This document shows positions 54,463 through 63,109 of a DNA stretch of 64,000 bases, in pieces (the stretch's first letter is position 1; every line of letters begins with the position of its first letter). Position numbers and translations under genes: made by a program. This stretch comes from Streptomyces sp. HB132. GTDB lineage: Bacteria; Actinomycetota; Actinomycetes; Streptomycetales; Streptomycetaceae. Where the stretch lies: the NCBI RefSeq assembly GCF_016909575.1, contig NZ_JAFBGA010000004.1, positions 434,001 through 498,000 on the forward strand, read 5' to 3'. The notes under the pieces are model-generated. The model was not told the origin of the DNA. It did no database searches and saw only the letters and a list, made by a program, of their open reading frames with translations.

Positions 54463-55536
54463 ATGTCCTTGGCGCTGACCGATCTCTGCCGGTACCCCAT
54501 CGTGCAGGCCCCGATGGCGGGCGGCGCCTCCCGGCCGGAGCTGGCCGCAGCCGTGGCCGAGGCCGGCGGGATCGGATTCCTCGCCGCCGGCTACAAGACG
54601 GCCGACGGGATGTACAACGAGGTCAAGCAGCTCCGGAGGCTGACCGGGCTCGCCTTCGGCGTCAACCTCTTCATGCCGCAGCCACCGGTCGCCGACCCCG
54701 GCGCCGTGGAGGTCTACCGCCACCAGCTCGCAGGCGAGGCCGCCTGGTACGAGACCCCCCTCGGTGACCCGGACTCCAGCGGGGACGACGCCTACGAGGC
54801 CAAGGTGGCGATCCTGCTGGAGGACCCCGTACCCGTGGTCTCCTTCACGTTCGGATGCCCCACCCGTGAGGTGCTCCAGGCGTTCGCCGACGCCGGGACG
54901 CTCACCGTCGTCACGGTCACCTCACCGCAGGAGGCGCGGAACGCGCAGTGGTCGGGGGCCGGCGCCCTCTGTGTCCAGGGTGTCGAAGCGGGCGGTCACC
55001 AGTCCACGCACCGCGACGACCCGCAGGCCGGCTCCACCGGAACCGGGCTGCTTTCCTTGATCTCCGAGGTCCGCGAGTCCGTGCGGCTGCCCGTCCTCGC
55101 GGCAGGCGGACTGATGCGCGGCTCGCAGATCACCGCCGTGCTGGCGGCCGGGGCCGACGCGGCCCAGCTCGGTACGGCGTTCCTGCCCTGCCCCGAGTCC
55201 GGGGCACACCCGCTGCACAAACAGGCCCTGACCAACCCGCTGTTCGTGACCACGGCCCTGACCCGTGCCTTCTCCGGGCGTCCCGCGCGCGGGCTGGTCA
55301 ACCGGTTCGTCCGGGAGCACGGCCCGTACGCCCCCGCCGCCTACCCGCAGGTGCACCAGCTGACCAGCGGGCTGCGCCGGGCCGCCGCCGAGGCAGGGGA
55401 CGCCCAGGGGATGGCCCTGTGGGCGGGCCAGGGACACCGGCTGGCACGCGAGCTGCCCGCCGGGGAGCTCGTGGGTCTGCTCGCCGCCGAAACGGAAGCC
55501 GCGCGTGCGGCAGTGAGTGTGAGGAGTGCCCAGTGA
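54463..55536 (+). CDS. Nitronate monooxygenase (2-nitropropane dioxygenase family)
   Basis: FMN-dependent TIM-barrel enzyme of 357 aa that oxidises alkyl nitronates. PIVQAPMAGGASRPELAAAV is the family start. FTFGCPTREVLQAFADAG is followed by LCVQGVEAGGHQSTH, which has the catalytic His and the flavin-binding Gly, and by LPVLAAGGLMRGSQITAVLA and ADAAQLGTAFLPCPES. The ATG at 54463 is chosen. The stop overlaps the rsmE start (GTGA), so the two are translationally coupled, although the functional link is unclear. Confidence 0.92.
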   Translation: MSLALTDLCRYPIVQAPMAGGASRPELAAAVAEAGGIGFLAAGYKTADGMYNEVKQLRRLTGLAFGVNLFMPQPPVADPGAVEVYRHQLAGEAAWYETPLGDPDSSGDDAYEAKVAILLEDPVPVVSFTFGCPTREVLQAFADAGTLTVVTVTSPQEARNAQWSGAGALCVQGVEAGGHQSTHRDDPQAGSTGTGLLSLISEVRESVRLPVLAAGGLMRGSQITAVLAAGADAAQLGTAFLPCPESGAHPLHKQALTNPLFVTTALTRAFSGRPARGLVNRFVREHGPYAPAAYPQVHQLTSGLRRAAAEAGDAQGMALWAGQGHRLARELPAGELVGLLAAETEAARAAVSVRSAQ

Positions 55537-56279
55537 CGGCACCGGTCTTCGTCGTCGAACAGCTGCCCGGGGGGCCGGAGTTCGTCCTGGACGGACCCGA
55601 GGGACGGCACGCCGTCTCCGTGAAGCGGCTGAACCCGGGGGAGGACGTGGTCCTGACCGACGGGCGGGGACGCTGGGCGGAAGGTGTCGTACGGGCGGCC
55701 GAGGGCAAGGACCGGCTCGTGGTCACCGGTCTCGAGAGCGTCCACGAGGAGCCCGCGCCCACCCCGTTCCTCACCGTCGTCCAGGCCCTGCCCAAGGGCG
55801 ACCGCGGCGAGGTCGCCGTGGAGACGATGACCGAGACGGGCGTCGACGCGATCGTGCCCTGGCAGGCCGCGCGCTGCATCACTCAGTGGAAGGGCGACCG
55901 GGGGCTCAAGTCCCTCGCCAAGTGGCGCAGCACCGCGCGTGAGGCGGGGAAGCAGTCGCGCCGGGTCCGCTTCCCCGAGGTGGCGGAGGTCATGACGACC
56001 AGACAGGTCACCGCCCTGCTGGCCGCCGCGGACTTCGCGGGCGTCCTGCACGAGGACCGGGCCGGCGACAGCGAGCCGCTCGCCACCGCCGGACTCCCCG
56101 CCCACGGCACCGTCGTGCTGGTCGTCGGCCCGGAGGGCGGGGTGTCCCCCCAGGAACTCGCCGCCTTCGCCGAGGCGGGGGCACCCGCCTACCGGCTCGG
56201 CCCCAGTGTCCTGCGCACCTCGACCGCCGGGACGGCCGCGGCGGCACTGCTGATGGGACGCACCGGGCGCTGGAGCTGA
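55533..56279 (+). CDS. rsmE: 16S rRNA (uracil-1498-N3)-methyltransferase
   Basis: A 248 aa SPOUT-class methyltransferase that modifies U1498 of 16S rRNA with S-adenosylmethionine. The N-terminal PUA-like part has GPEGRHAVSVKRLNPGEDVV. The catalytic knot has VVLVVGPEGGVSPQELAAFA and LGPSVLRTSTAGTAAAALLM, both diagnostic. The GTG at 55533 overlaps the upstream stop codon and follows GAGGAG. A HIT-family gene follows 81 bp later, a linkage common in actinobacteria. Confidence 0.95.
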   Translation: MTAPVFVVEQLPGGPEFVLDGPEGRHAVSVKRLNPGEDVVLTDGRGRWAEGVVRAAEGKDRLVVTGLESVHEEPAPTPFLTVVQALPKGDRGEVAVETMTETGVDAIVPWQAARCITQWKGDRGLKSLAKWRSTAREAGKQSRRVRFPEVAEVMTTRQVTALLAAADFAGVLHEDRAGDSEPLATAGLPAHGTVVLVVGPEGGVSPQELAAFAEAGAPAYRLGPSVLRTSTAGTAAAALLMGRTGRWS

Positions 56280-56360
56280 GAGCCGCCCCGTGCCCCGGCC
56301 CGGGCCGATAGCATGCCGGTGTACTGATCACGAGGACCGAACGACCGAGGAGGCCGGGCC

Positions 56361-56720
56361 ATGGCGGGAGAGCCGCAGACCGACTGCCTGTTCTGCAAGA
56401 TCGTTACCGGGGACATCCCGGCGACCATCGTCCGCGAGAGCGAGACGACCGTCGCCTTCCGCGACATAAACCCCCAGGCCCCGACACACGTCCTGGTCAT
56501 CCCCAAGGCGCACTACCCGGACGCCGCCGCGCTCGCCGCCGGCGACCCGCAGACCGCCGCCGACGTGCTGCGCGAGGCGGGACTGGTCGCCGCCGACGAG
56601 AAGATCACCGAGAGCGGATACCGCATCGTCCTCAACACCGGTGCGGGCGCAGGCCAGACCGTCTTCCACGCGCACGCCCACGTCCTGGGTGGCCGCGGGA
56701 TGCAGTGGCCCCCCGGTTAG
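56361..56720 (+). CDS. HIT family nucleotide-binding protein (HinT-like)
   Basis: A 119 aa HIT protein that hydrolyses purine nucleoside phosphoramidates or related adenylates. CLFCKIVTGDIPATIVRESE has two Cys residues that can bind zinc in this subfamily. INPQAPTHVLVIPK is followed by the catalytic HIT triad in TVFHAHAHVLGGRGMQWPPG. The ATG at 56361 follows GAGGAGG. It is cotranscribed with rsmE upstream and the RNase Z-like gene 12 bp downstream. Confidence 0.94.
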   Translation: MAGEPQTDCLFCKIVTGDIPATIVRESETTVAFRDINPQAPTHVLVIPKAHYPDAAALAAGDPQTAADVLREAGLVAADEKITESGYRIVLNTGAGAGQTVFHAHAHVLGGRGMQWPPG

Positions 56721-56732
56721 GGCCCCTCACCC

Positions 56733-57641
56733 GTGTCCGTACGAGAACTCGTGGTCCTCGGCACCGCCAGCCAGGTGCCGACCCGTCACCGCAACCACAA
56801 CGGCTATCTGCTGCGCTGGGACGGACAGGGCATCCTCTTCGATCCCGGTGAGGGAACTCAGCGGCAGATGCTGCGGGCGGGCGTCGCCGCGCACGACATC
56901 GACCGCATCTGCGTCACGCACTTCCACGGCGACCACTCGCTGGGTCTGGCGGGGGTGATCCAGCGGATCAACCTCGACCGGGTCCCGCACCCCGTCACCG
57001 CCCACTTCCCGGCGAGCGGACAGCGCTTCTTCGACCGGCTGCGGTACGCGACGGCCTACCGCGAGTCGGTCGAGCTGACCGAGGCCCCGGTTGCCGCGGA
57101 CGGCGTCCTCGCCACCACCGACGCGTACACCCTCGACGGCCACCGGCTCTCGCACCCCGTCGAGTCCTACGGCTACCGCCTCACCGAGCCCGACCGGCTG
57201 CGCATGCTGCCCGCGAAGCTGGCCGAGCACGGCATCACGGGGCCCGACGTCGGACGGATCCAGCGGGACGGAGTCCTGCGCGGCATCCCGCTGGACGAGG
57301 TCTCCGAGACCCGCCGCGGACAGCGCTTCGCGTTCGTCATGGACACCCGGCTCTGCGACGGCGCCTTCGCCCTCGCCGAGAGATGCGACATGCTGGTCAT
57401 CGAGTCGACGTTCCTCGACGAGGACGGCCGGCTCGCCGCCGACCACGGCCACCTCACCGCCGGCCAGGCGGCCCGGGTGGCGACGGAGTCCGGCGTACGG
57501 CACCTCGTGCTGACGCACTTCTCCCAGCGCTACACCGACCCCGACGCCTTCGAACGCCAGGCCAGGGCAGCCGGTTTCGAAGGCGAACTGACCATCGCCC
57601 AGGACCTGATCAGGGTCCCGGTACCCACCCGCCACACGTAA
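56733..57641 (+). CDS. rnz: Ribonuclease Z
   Basis: A 302 aa metallo-beta-lactamase-fold endonuclease of the short RNase Z type, which trims tRNA 3' ends. [36 protein letters not shown] and [19 protein letters not shown] are the family signatures. [37 protein letters not shown] and [10 protein letters not shown] complete the zinc ligands. The tRNA genes in this window do not encode CCA, so 3' trimming followed by CCA addition fits. The GTG at 56733 is 12 bp after the HIT stop codon. Confidence 0.93.
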   Translation: MSVRELVVLGTASQVPTRHRNHNGYLLRWDGQGILFDPGEGTQRQMLRAGVAAHDIDRICVTHFHGDHSLGLAGVIQRINLDRVPHPVTAHFPASGQRFFDRLRYATAYRESVELTEAPVAADGVLATTDAYTLDGHRLSHPVESYGYRLTEPDRLRMLPAKLAEHGITGPDVGRIQRDGVLRGIPLDEVSETRRGQRFAFVMDTRLCDGAFALAERCDMLVIESTFLDEDGRLAADHGHLTAGQAARVATESGVRHLVLTHFSQRYTDPDAFERQARAAGFEGELTIAQDLIRVPVPTRHT

Positions 57642-57651
57642 CGAGAACCCC

Positions 57652-58644
57652 GTGCACCTCCCCAAAGCCGAACTCCACCTCCACATCGAAGGAACCCTCG
57701 AACCCGAGCTGGCCTTCGCACTCGCCGCGCGCAACGGCGTGGACCTGCCCTACGCGGACACCGAGGAGCTGCGCGAGGCGTACCTCTTCGACGACCTGCA
57801 GACCTTCCTCGACCTGTACTACGCGCTCATGGCGGTGCTGCGCACCGAGGACGACTTCGCCGAACTGGCCGACGCCTATCTCGCCCGCGCCGCCGCCCAG
57901 GGCGTCCGGCACGCGGAGATCTTCTTCGACCCGCAGGCCCACACCGACCGCGGCGTCCCGATCGGCACCGTCATCGAGGGTCTCGGCAGGGCGCTGGACC
58001 GCAGTGAGGAGACGCACGGCATCTCCACCCAGCTGATCATGTGCTTCCTGCGCGACAAGTCCGCGGAGTCGGCACTGGAGACCCTGGACGCCGCGAAGCC
58101 GTACCTGAACCGCATCAGCGCGGTGGGCCTGGACTCCGCGGAGGTCGGCCACCCGCCCGCGAAGTTCCGTGAGGTGTACGCGGCGGCCACGGCCCTCGGT
58201 CTGCGCAAGGTCGCCCACGCCGGGGAGGAGGGCCCGCCGGAGTACATCCGGGAGGCCCTCGACGTACTCGGCGTCGAGCGCATCGACCACGGCCTGCGCT
58301 GCATGGAGGACCCGGACCTGGTGGACAGGCTGGTCTCCGAGCGCATCCCGCTGACGCTCTGCCCGCTGTCCAACGTACGGCTGCGCGCCATCGACGTCCT
58401 GGAGCAGCACCCGCTGCGGTCCATGATGGACGCGGGGCTGCTCTGCACGGTGAACTCCGACGACCCCGCCTACTTCGGCGGATACGTCGGAGACACCTTC
58501 CGCGCCGTGCACGAGGCGCTCGGCCTGGACCGCGAGCAGCTGCGCACCCTGGCCCGCAACTCCTTCGAGGCGGCGTTCCTCGACCACGACGAGGAACGCA
58601 GGGCGCGCTACCTCTCCGAGGTCGAGGCGTACGCGTTCGACTGA
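57652..58644 (+). CDS. Adenosine/adenine deaminase family protein, probably adenine deaminase
   Basis: A 330 aa amidohydrolase. The zinc motif HLHIEG lies in LPKAELHLHIEGTLEPELAF. Further ligands are the His in VAHAGEEGPPEYI and the Asp in VNSDDPAYFGG, and the catalytic-site ERIDHGLR segment is present. True adenosine deaminases read HxHLDG(A); the EGTLEPE form and DDPAYF are typical of adenine (or N6-modified adenine) deaminases, so adenine is the likelier substrate. The GTG at 57652 is 10 bp after the RNase Z stop codon. The 3' end overlaps the convergent MFS gene by 37 bp. Confidence 0.88.
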   Translation: MHLPKAELHLHIEGTLEPELAFALAARNGVDLPYADTEELREAYLFDDLQTFLDLYYALMAVLRTEDDFAELADAYLARAAAQGVRHAEIFFDPQAHTDRGVPIGTVIEGLGRALDRSEETHGISTQLIMCFLRDKSAESALETLDAAKPYLNRISAVGLDSAEVGHPPAKFREVYAAATALGLRKVAHAGEEGPPEYIREALDVLGVERIDHGLRCMEDPDLVDRLVSERIPLTLCPLSNVRLRAIDVLEQHPLRSMMDAGLLCTVNSDDPAYFGGYVGDTFRAVHEALGLDREQLRTLARNSFEAAFLDHDEERRARYLSEVEAYAFD

Positions 58645-59966
58645 CCGGTCCCGCCGTCCGGTCCAGCCGTCCGGAAGGCGCTCCGCGCCAGCCGCCTGCG
58701 CCGCAGGGCGGGCATGCTGATCTCCGTGACCGCCTGCTCCGGTGCGCCGAGCTTGGGCACCGCGCCGGACAGGCTGTTGGTCGTGGCGGCGAGCAGTGCG
58801 GCGGGGGCTCCACCCCTGCGCCGTACGGAACCGGGCACCAGCGGCCTGCCGCCGGTGTGCAGGGCCACCGCGGTGACGGGGGCCGCGACCAGGAGGGTCG
58901 CGGCGCCCAGGATCAGCCCCATCACCGCGTAGCCCGCCTGCTGGGAGAGCACGCTGCCGAGGAGGGGGCCGCAGGCGGTGCCGACCGACGCCGCCGAACC
59001 CGCCAGGACCGCCCAGCGGCCGCGTACGTCCAGCGAGGCCGCCAGCCCGATCAGATACGACAGGACCACCGGATAGAAGGTGTTCCACGCGATCTCACCG
59101 GTCGCGAAGGAGCCCAGGTCCTCGGCCGAGGAGCTGAGCACGATGCTCCCCGCGATGATCATCGTTCCGAGCCCGATCGGCACCGCCCGTCCGAGCCGCG
59201 CCCCCAGTGCGCCCGCGCCCATCACGCCGAGCAGTCCCGCACCCAGGGCGGCCGCGAACACGGCGCCGATGGTCACCTCCGACAGCCCCACCTGGTCGGC
59301 GCCGATGCGGCTGCTCACGCCCCACAGGGCGTTCTGCGCCATGGACCAGACGAGCATCCCGCCCGCCAGTACCAGTCCCGACCGCCGGTGCGGCAGCCGT
59401 CCCCGCACCGAGGACGTCCCGCCCGCTGGAGTGGGGCCGCCCAGCCGGGAGGTGGCGGGCCAGACGAGCAGGGCGACCAGCGCGATGGAGGCGAAGGGAA
59501 GCCGGTGGCCGCCGCCCAGGTGGGGGACCGTCAGGTAGAGGGCTCCCGCCGTGGCGGAGACGCTGAGCAGCCCGAGCGACGAGGTCCGGTGCGGGTCGTG
59601 CTGCGCGGCGATGCCGGACGCCGCGACGGCGGTCGCCGTACCGGAGCCGAATCCACCGATCACGACGCCCAGGATCACCAGCGGCACCGACGTGGTCAGT
59701 GCCGCGCAGCCGTAGCCGAGCGCGGCGAGCAGCAGCCCCGCGCGCGCCGGTCTCCGCGACCCGTATCTCTCGACGCGTCCCGCAAGCGCGAAGCCGGCCG
59801 AGGCCGAGCTGAGCAGGAGGGCGCTGCCGACCAGACCGGCCTGGGCCGAACTCAGCCCCAGATAGGTGTTGAGCCGGCCGACGATGGTGGGGAGCAGGTA
59901 GGCGGCGAGGTAACCGGCGGTGAAGACGGCTACCAGGGGCCACGCGGCGCGGGGGCGCGAGGACAT
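58608..59966 (-). CDS. MFS transporter
   Basis: A 452 aa major facilitator protein with about 12 hydrophobic segments, beginning LVAVFTAGYLAAYLLPTIVG. The loop after helix 2 carries AGRVERYGSRRPARAG, a degenerate form of the family motif A. The second half includes IGLGTMIIAGSIVLSSSAED. A basic C-terminal tail of about 60 residues is cytoplasmic. The ATG at 59966 is chosen because AGGA precedes it by seven bases; ATG 59984 has none. It is divergent from the PfkB kinase gene across a region with a CRP-type site, so a sugar or nucleoside substrate is possible, but the substrate cannot be read from sequence. Confidence 0.85.
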   Translation of the reverse strand: MSSRPRAAWPLVAVFTAGYLAAYLLPTIVGRLNTYLGLSSAQAGLVGSALLLSSASAGFALAGRVERYGSRRPARAGLLLAALGYGCAALTTSVPLVILGVVIGGFGSGTATAVAASGIAAQHDPHRTSSLGLLSVSATAGALYLTVPHLGGGHRLPFASIALVALLVWPATSRLGGPTPAGGTSSVRGRLPHRRSGLVLAGGMLVWSMAQNALWGVSSRIGADQVGLSEVTIGAVFAAALGAGLLGVMGAGALGARLGRAVPIGLGTMIIAGSIVLSSSAEDLGSFATGEIAWNTFYPVVLSYLIGLAASLDVRGRWAVLAGSAASVGTACGPLLGSVLSQQAGYAVMGLILGAATLLVAAPVTAVALHTGGRPLVPGSVRRRGGAPAALLAATTNSLSGAVPKLGAPEQAVTEISMPALRRRRLARSAFRTAGPDGGTGQSNAYASTSER

Positions 59967-60002
59967 GGGCGTTCCTGAGGACATGCCAGAAGAGGCGGAA
60001 GA

Positions 60003-60075
60003 GGGCAGGGGAGGGTGGAGCGGGGCAAGGCAGGGGAGGGCAAGGCAGGGGTGGGGCAGGGGAGGGTGGAGCGGG
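60003..60075 (+). repeat. G-rich imperfect repeat tract upstream of the MFS gene
   Basis: GGCAGGGGAGGGTGGAGCGG occurs at about 60004 and again at 60055. Between the copies are further GGGG runs (GGCAAGGCAGGGG, repeated). The plus strand is almost pure purine with many G-runs and could form G-quadruplexes. It lies in the 379 bp between two divergent genes and would fall in the 5' region of the MFS mRNA as a C-rich strand. Confidence 0.8.
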
Positions 60076-60172
60076 AAACGCGGGAGAAGCGGCACTCGTC
60101 GTCGACCGTCCCGATCGGTGCTCGCGGGGCAATTTGTATCAAGCGCGCCCTGGCAGCGGAAAGTCGGCTCGT

Positions 60173-60206
60173 TGTGATCTGGGTCACATAAAGGTTTATG
60201 CATAAT
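60173..60206 (+). promoter_or_regulatory. CRP-type operator and promoter of the PfkB kinase gene
   Basis: TGTGATCTGGGTCACA (60173-60188) is a perfect TGTGA-N6-TCACA palindrome. It also fits the GTG-N6-GNCAC motif reported for Streptomyces Crp. Just downstream CATAAT (60201-60206) is a good -10 box, set within the palindrome TTATGCATAA (60196-60205). A related TTTATGCA recurs at 60228-60235. No -35 box is seen, as expected for an activated promoter. Confidence 0.65.
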
Positions 60207-60345
60207 CAGGCCGGGTAGCAGCGCATGTTTATGCAGGTGGGAGTGGAGATGCGCGGTGCGGCGCGGACCCTCCGGATGTGAAGGCGGATCCGGCACACTG
60301 GCCGGATTCGCACTGTTCAGATCTGCCACAGCCGGGGAGCGCACG

Positions 60346-61449
60346 GTGAGCACAACCAATCCAGGCATCGACCCGCTGCTCGGGCTGCGCGCCCCGCAGG
60401 ATCCGGCCTGTGACGTCTACCTGACCGGCACGGTCTTCCTGGACATCATCTTCACCGGACTGGACAGCGCACCGGTGCGCGGGACCGAGTCCTGGGCGCG
60501 GGGGATGGGATCCAGCCCCGGAGGCGTCGCCAACATGGCCACCGCGCTCGCCCGGCTCGGCCTGCACACCTCGCTGGCCGCCGCGTTCGGCGACGACCAC
60601 TACGGCGAGTACTGCTGGGACGCCCTCGAACAGGGCGAGGGCATCGACCTGTCCATGTCGCGCACGGTTCCCGGCTGGCACTCGCCCGTCACCGTCTCCA
60701 TGGCGTACGAGGGCGAGCGCACGATGGTCTCGCACGGTCATGAGGCCCCGGCCCCGGACGCCTCCGCGGTGCCCGGCCGTACGCTCCCGCACTGCCCGCC
60801 GCGCGCCCGTGCCGCCGTCGCCTCGCTGACCCCCGGCCGCAGTGAGCCCTGGGTGGCCGCAGCGGCCAGGAACGGCGCGATGGTCTTCGCCGACGTCGGC
60901 TGGGACGAGACCGGCCGCTGGGACCTGGACGCCCTGCCGGACCTCGGACACTGCCTGGCCTTCCTGCCCAACGCCGAGGAGGCCATGCGCTACACGCGCA
61001 CCGACTGCCCCCGCGCCGCCGCCCACGCCCTGACCGAGCGGGTGCCGCTCGCCGTGGTCACCCTCGGCGCGGAAGGGGCGTACGCGGTCGACCGGGTGGC
61101 CGGCACTGCCGCCGAGGTGCCCGCCATCGAGGTGGAGGCCCTGGACCCCACCGGAGCGGGCGACGTCTTCGTCGCCGGATTCGTCACCGGGACGCTGGCC
61201 GGCTGGCCGCTCGCCGACCGGCTCGCCTTCGCCGGACTGACGGCCGCCCTGTCCGTCCAGGAGTTCGGCGGATCACTGTCCGCGCCCGGATGGGCGGAGA
61301 TCGCCGGGTGGTGGCAGCAGGTACGCACCACCGCCGGTCAGGACCCGGCGGCACTGGAGCGCTATGCCTTCCTGGAGGAGCTGCTGCCCGCCACGAGCAG
61401 GGCATGGCCCCTGCGCCGCGCCGTCCCGACCATCGGCTTCCGTCAGTGA
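60346..61449 (+). CDS. PfkB family carbohydrate kinase
   Basis: A 367 aa sugar kinase of the ribokinase/PfkB family. SPGGVANMATALARLGLHTS (signature 1) gives the substrate site, and ALDPTGAGDVFVAGFVTGTL (signature 2) holds the catalytic Asp and the anion hole. The N-terminal VYLTGTVFLDIIFTGLDSAP is typical. The GTG at 60346 follows GGGGAG with a six-base spacer. The substrate (ribose, fructose, nucleoside or another sugar) is not evident. The upstream CRP-type site and the divergent MFS gene suggest carbon control of a small uptake-and-phosphorylation or export pair. Confidence 0.9.
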   Translation: MSTTNPGIDPLLGLRAPQDPACDVYLTGTVFLDIIFTGLDSAPVRGTESWARGMGSSPGGVANMATALARLGLHTSLAAAFGDDHYGEYCWDALEQGEGIDLSMSRTVPGWHSPVTVSMAYEGERTMVSHGHEAPAPDASAVPGRTLPHCPPRARAAVASLTPGRSEPWVAAAARNGAMVFADVGWDETGRWDLDALPDLGHCLAFLPNAEEAMRYTRTDCPRAAAHALTERVPLAVVTLGAEGAYAVDRVAGTAAEVPAIEVEALDPTGAGDVFVAGFVTGTLAGWPLADRLAFAGLTAALSVQEFGGSLSAPGWAEIAGWWQQVRTTAGQDPAALERYAFLEELLPATSRAWPLRRAVPTIGFRQ

Positions 61450-61576
61450 AGGGCTGATGATCACCGGGTAAAACCTCTCTGCGATGTCGGCGGTGAGTCG
61501 TACGCTGGTAGTCCAGAGGCGGTCGAGCAGCGACGGCCCTGCAACGGGAGGTATGCGCAGGCCCGAGGGCCGGCCC

Positions 61577-62599
61577 ATGACTCAGTCACCTACACAGCCG
61601 CAGGCGCGGGCCCAGATCAGCATTCCGGCCGCACACCCCATGGTGATGCTGCTGGGGTCGGGCGATTCGCTGCTGCGCGTGATCGAAACGGCGTTCCCGG
61701 CCGTCGACATCCATGTCCGGGGCAACGAGATAAACGCGACTGGAAGTGCGACGGACGTCGCCCTGATCCAGCGCCTGTTCGACGAGATGGTGCTGGTGCT
61801 CCGCACCGGACTGCCGATGACGGAGGACGCTGTGGAACGCTCGATCGCCATGCTCAGGGCGAGCGGGAACGGCAACGGGGAGGCCGCGGAGACCCCCGCG
61901 GAGGTGCTCACGCAGAACATCCTCTCCAGCCGCGGCCGCACGATCCGGCCCAAGACGCTCAACCAGAAGCGGTACGTCGACGCGATCGACAAGCACACCA
62001 TCGTCTTCGGCATCGGCCCCGCGGGTACCGGCAAGACCTATCTCGCCATGGCCAAGGCGGTCCAGGCCCTGCAGTCCAAGCAGGTCAGCCGGATCATCCT
62101 GACCAGGCCCGCCGTCGAGGCGGGGGAGCGGCTCGGCTTCCTGCCCGGCACGCTCTTCGACAAGATCGACCCGTATCTGCGCCCGCTCTACGACGCCCTG
62201 CACGACATGCTCGACCCCGACTCGATCCCACGGCTGATGGCCGCGGGCACGATCGAGGTCGCGCCGCTGGCATACATGCGTGGTCGCACCCTGAATGACG
62301 CCTTCATCATCCTGGACGAGGCGCAGAACACCAGCGCCGAGCAGATGAAGATGTTCCTCACCCGCCTCGGCTTCGACTCGAAGATCGTCGTCACCGGCGA
62401 CGTCACCCAGGTGGACCTGCCCACGGGCACCAAGAGCGGTCTCCGCCAGGTCCAGGAGATCCTGGAGGGTGTCGAGGACGTGCACTTCTCCAGGCTCACC
62501 TCCCAGGATGTCGTCCGGCACAAGCTCGTCGGCCGTATCGTCGACGCGTACGAGAAGTACGACAACGCAGAGGGCCCCAAGGGCCGCAACGGGAAGTAG
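61577..62599 (+). CDS. PhoH family ATPase
   Basis: A 340 aa PhoH-like NTPase. An N-terminal KH-like segment (VIETAFPAVDIHVRGNEINA) precedes the P-loop domain with VFGIGPAGTGKTYLAMAKAV (Walker A), FIILDEAQNTSAEQMKMFLT (Walker B) and IVVTGDVTQVDLPTG. PhoH proteins act with YbeY in RNA metabolism, and ybeY follows 12 bp later. The ATG at 61577 follows GAGGG; an ATG at 61553 lies one base after GGGAGG, too close to be used well. Confidence 0.95.
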   Translation: MTQSPTQPQARAQISIPAAHPMVMLLGSGDSLLRVIETAFPAVDIHVRGNEINATGSATDVALIQRLFDEMVLVLRTGLPMTEDAVERSIAMLRASGNGNGEAAETPAEVLTQNILSSRGRTIRPKTLNQKRYVDAIDKHTIVFGIGPAGTGKTYLAMAKAVQALQSKQVSRIILTRPAVEAGERLGFLPGTLFDKIDPYLRPLYDALHDMLDPDSIPRLMAAGTIEVAPLAYMRGRTLNDAFIILDEAQNTSAEQMKMFLTRLGFDSKIVVTGDVTQVDLPTGTKSGLRQVQEILEGVEDVHFSRLTSQDVVRHKLVGRIVDAYEKYDNAEGPKGRNGK

Positions 62600-62611
62600 T
62601 CGCAGCGCACC

Positions 62612-63109
62612 ATGTCGATCGACGTCAACAACGAGTCCGGAACCGAGGTCGACGAGCAGGCGATCCTCGACATCGCCCGCTACGCGCTCGCCCGGATGCG
62701 GATCCATCCGCTGTCCGAACTCTCGGTGATCGTGGTGGACACCGCCGCCATGGAGCAGCTCCACATCCAGTGGATGGACCTCCCGGGCCCCACGGATGTC
62801 ATGTCCTTCCCGATGGACGAACTCCGTCCCCCGGCCAAGGACGACGAGGAGCCCCCGCAGGGGCTCCTCGGTGACATCGTGCTGTGCCCGGAGGTCGCGA
62901 AGAAGCAGGGCGAGGACGCCGAGACGCAGCACTCGATGGACGAGGAGCTCCAGCTCCTCACCGTCCATGGGGTGCTGCACCTCCTCGGCTACGACCACGA
63001 GGAGCCCGGCGAGAAGGCCGAGATGTTCGGTCTCCAGGCGGCGATCGTCGACGGCTGGCGCGGTGAGCGCGGACTGACCGGTCCGTCCCCGGCCCCCACC
63101 GTCTCGTGA
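62612..63109 (+). CDS. ybeY: rRNA maturation endonuclease YbeY
   Basis: A 165 aa zinc-dependent RNase for 16S rRNA 3' processing and quality control. The zinc motif [11 protein letters not shown] is intact in [20 protein letters not shown], and the [13 protein letters not shown] segment is conserved. The C-terminal 20 residues are a variable tail. The ATG at 62612 gives [20 protein letters not shown]. It is cotranscribed with phoH, and its stop codon overlaps the start of the next gene (GTGA). Confidence 0.96.
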   Translation: MSIDVNNESGTEVDEQAILDIARYALARMRIHPLSELSVIVVDTAAMEQLHIQWMDLPGPTDVMSFPMDELRPPAKDDEEPPQGLLGDIVLCPEVAKKQGEDAETQHSMDEELQLLTVHGVLHLLGYDHEEPGEKAEMFGLQAAIVDGWRGERGLTGPSPAPTVS

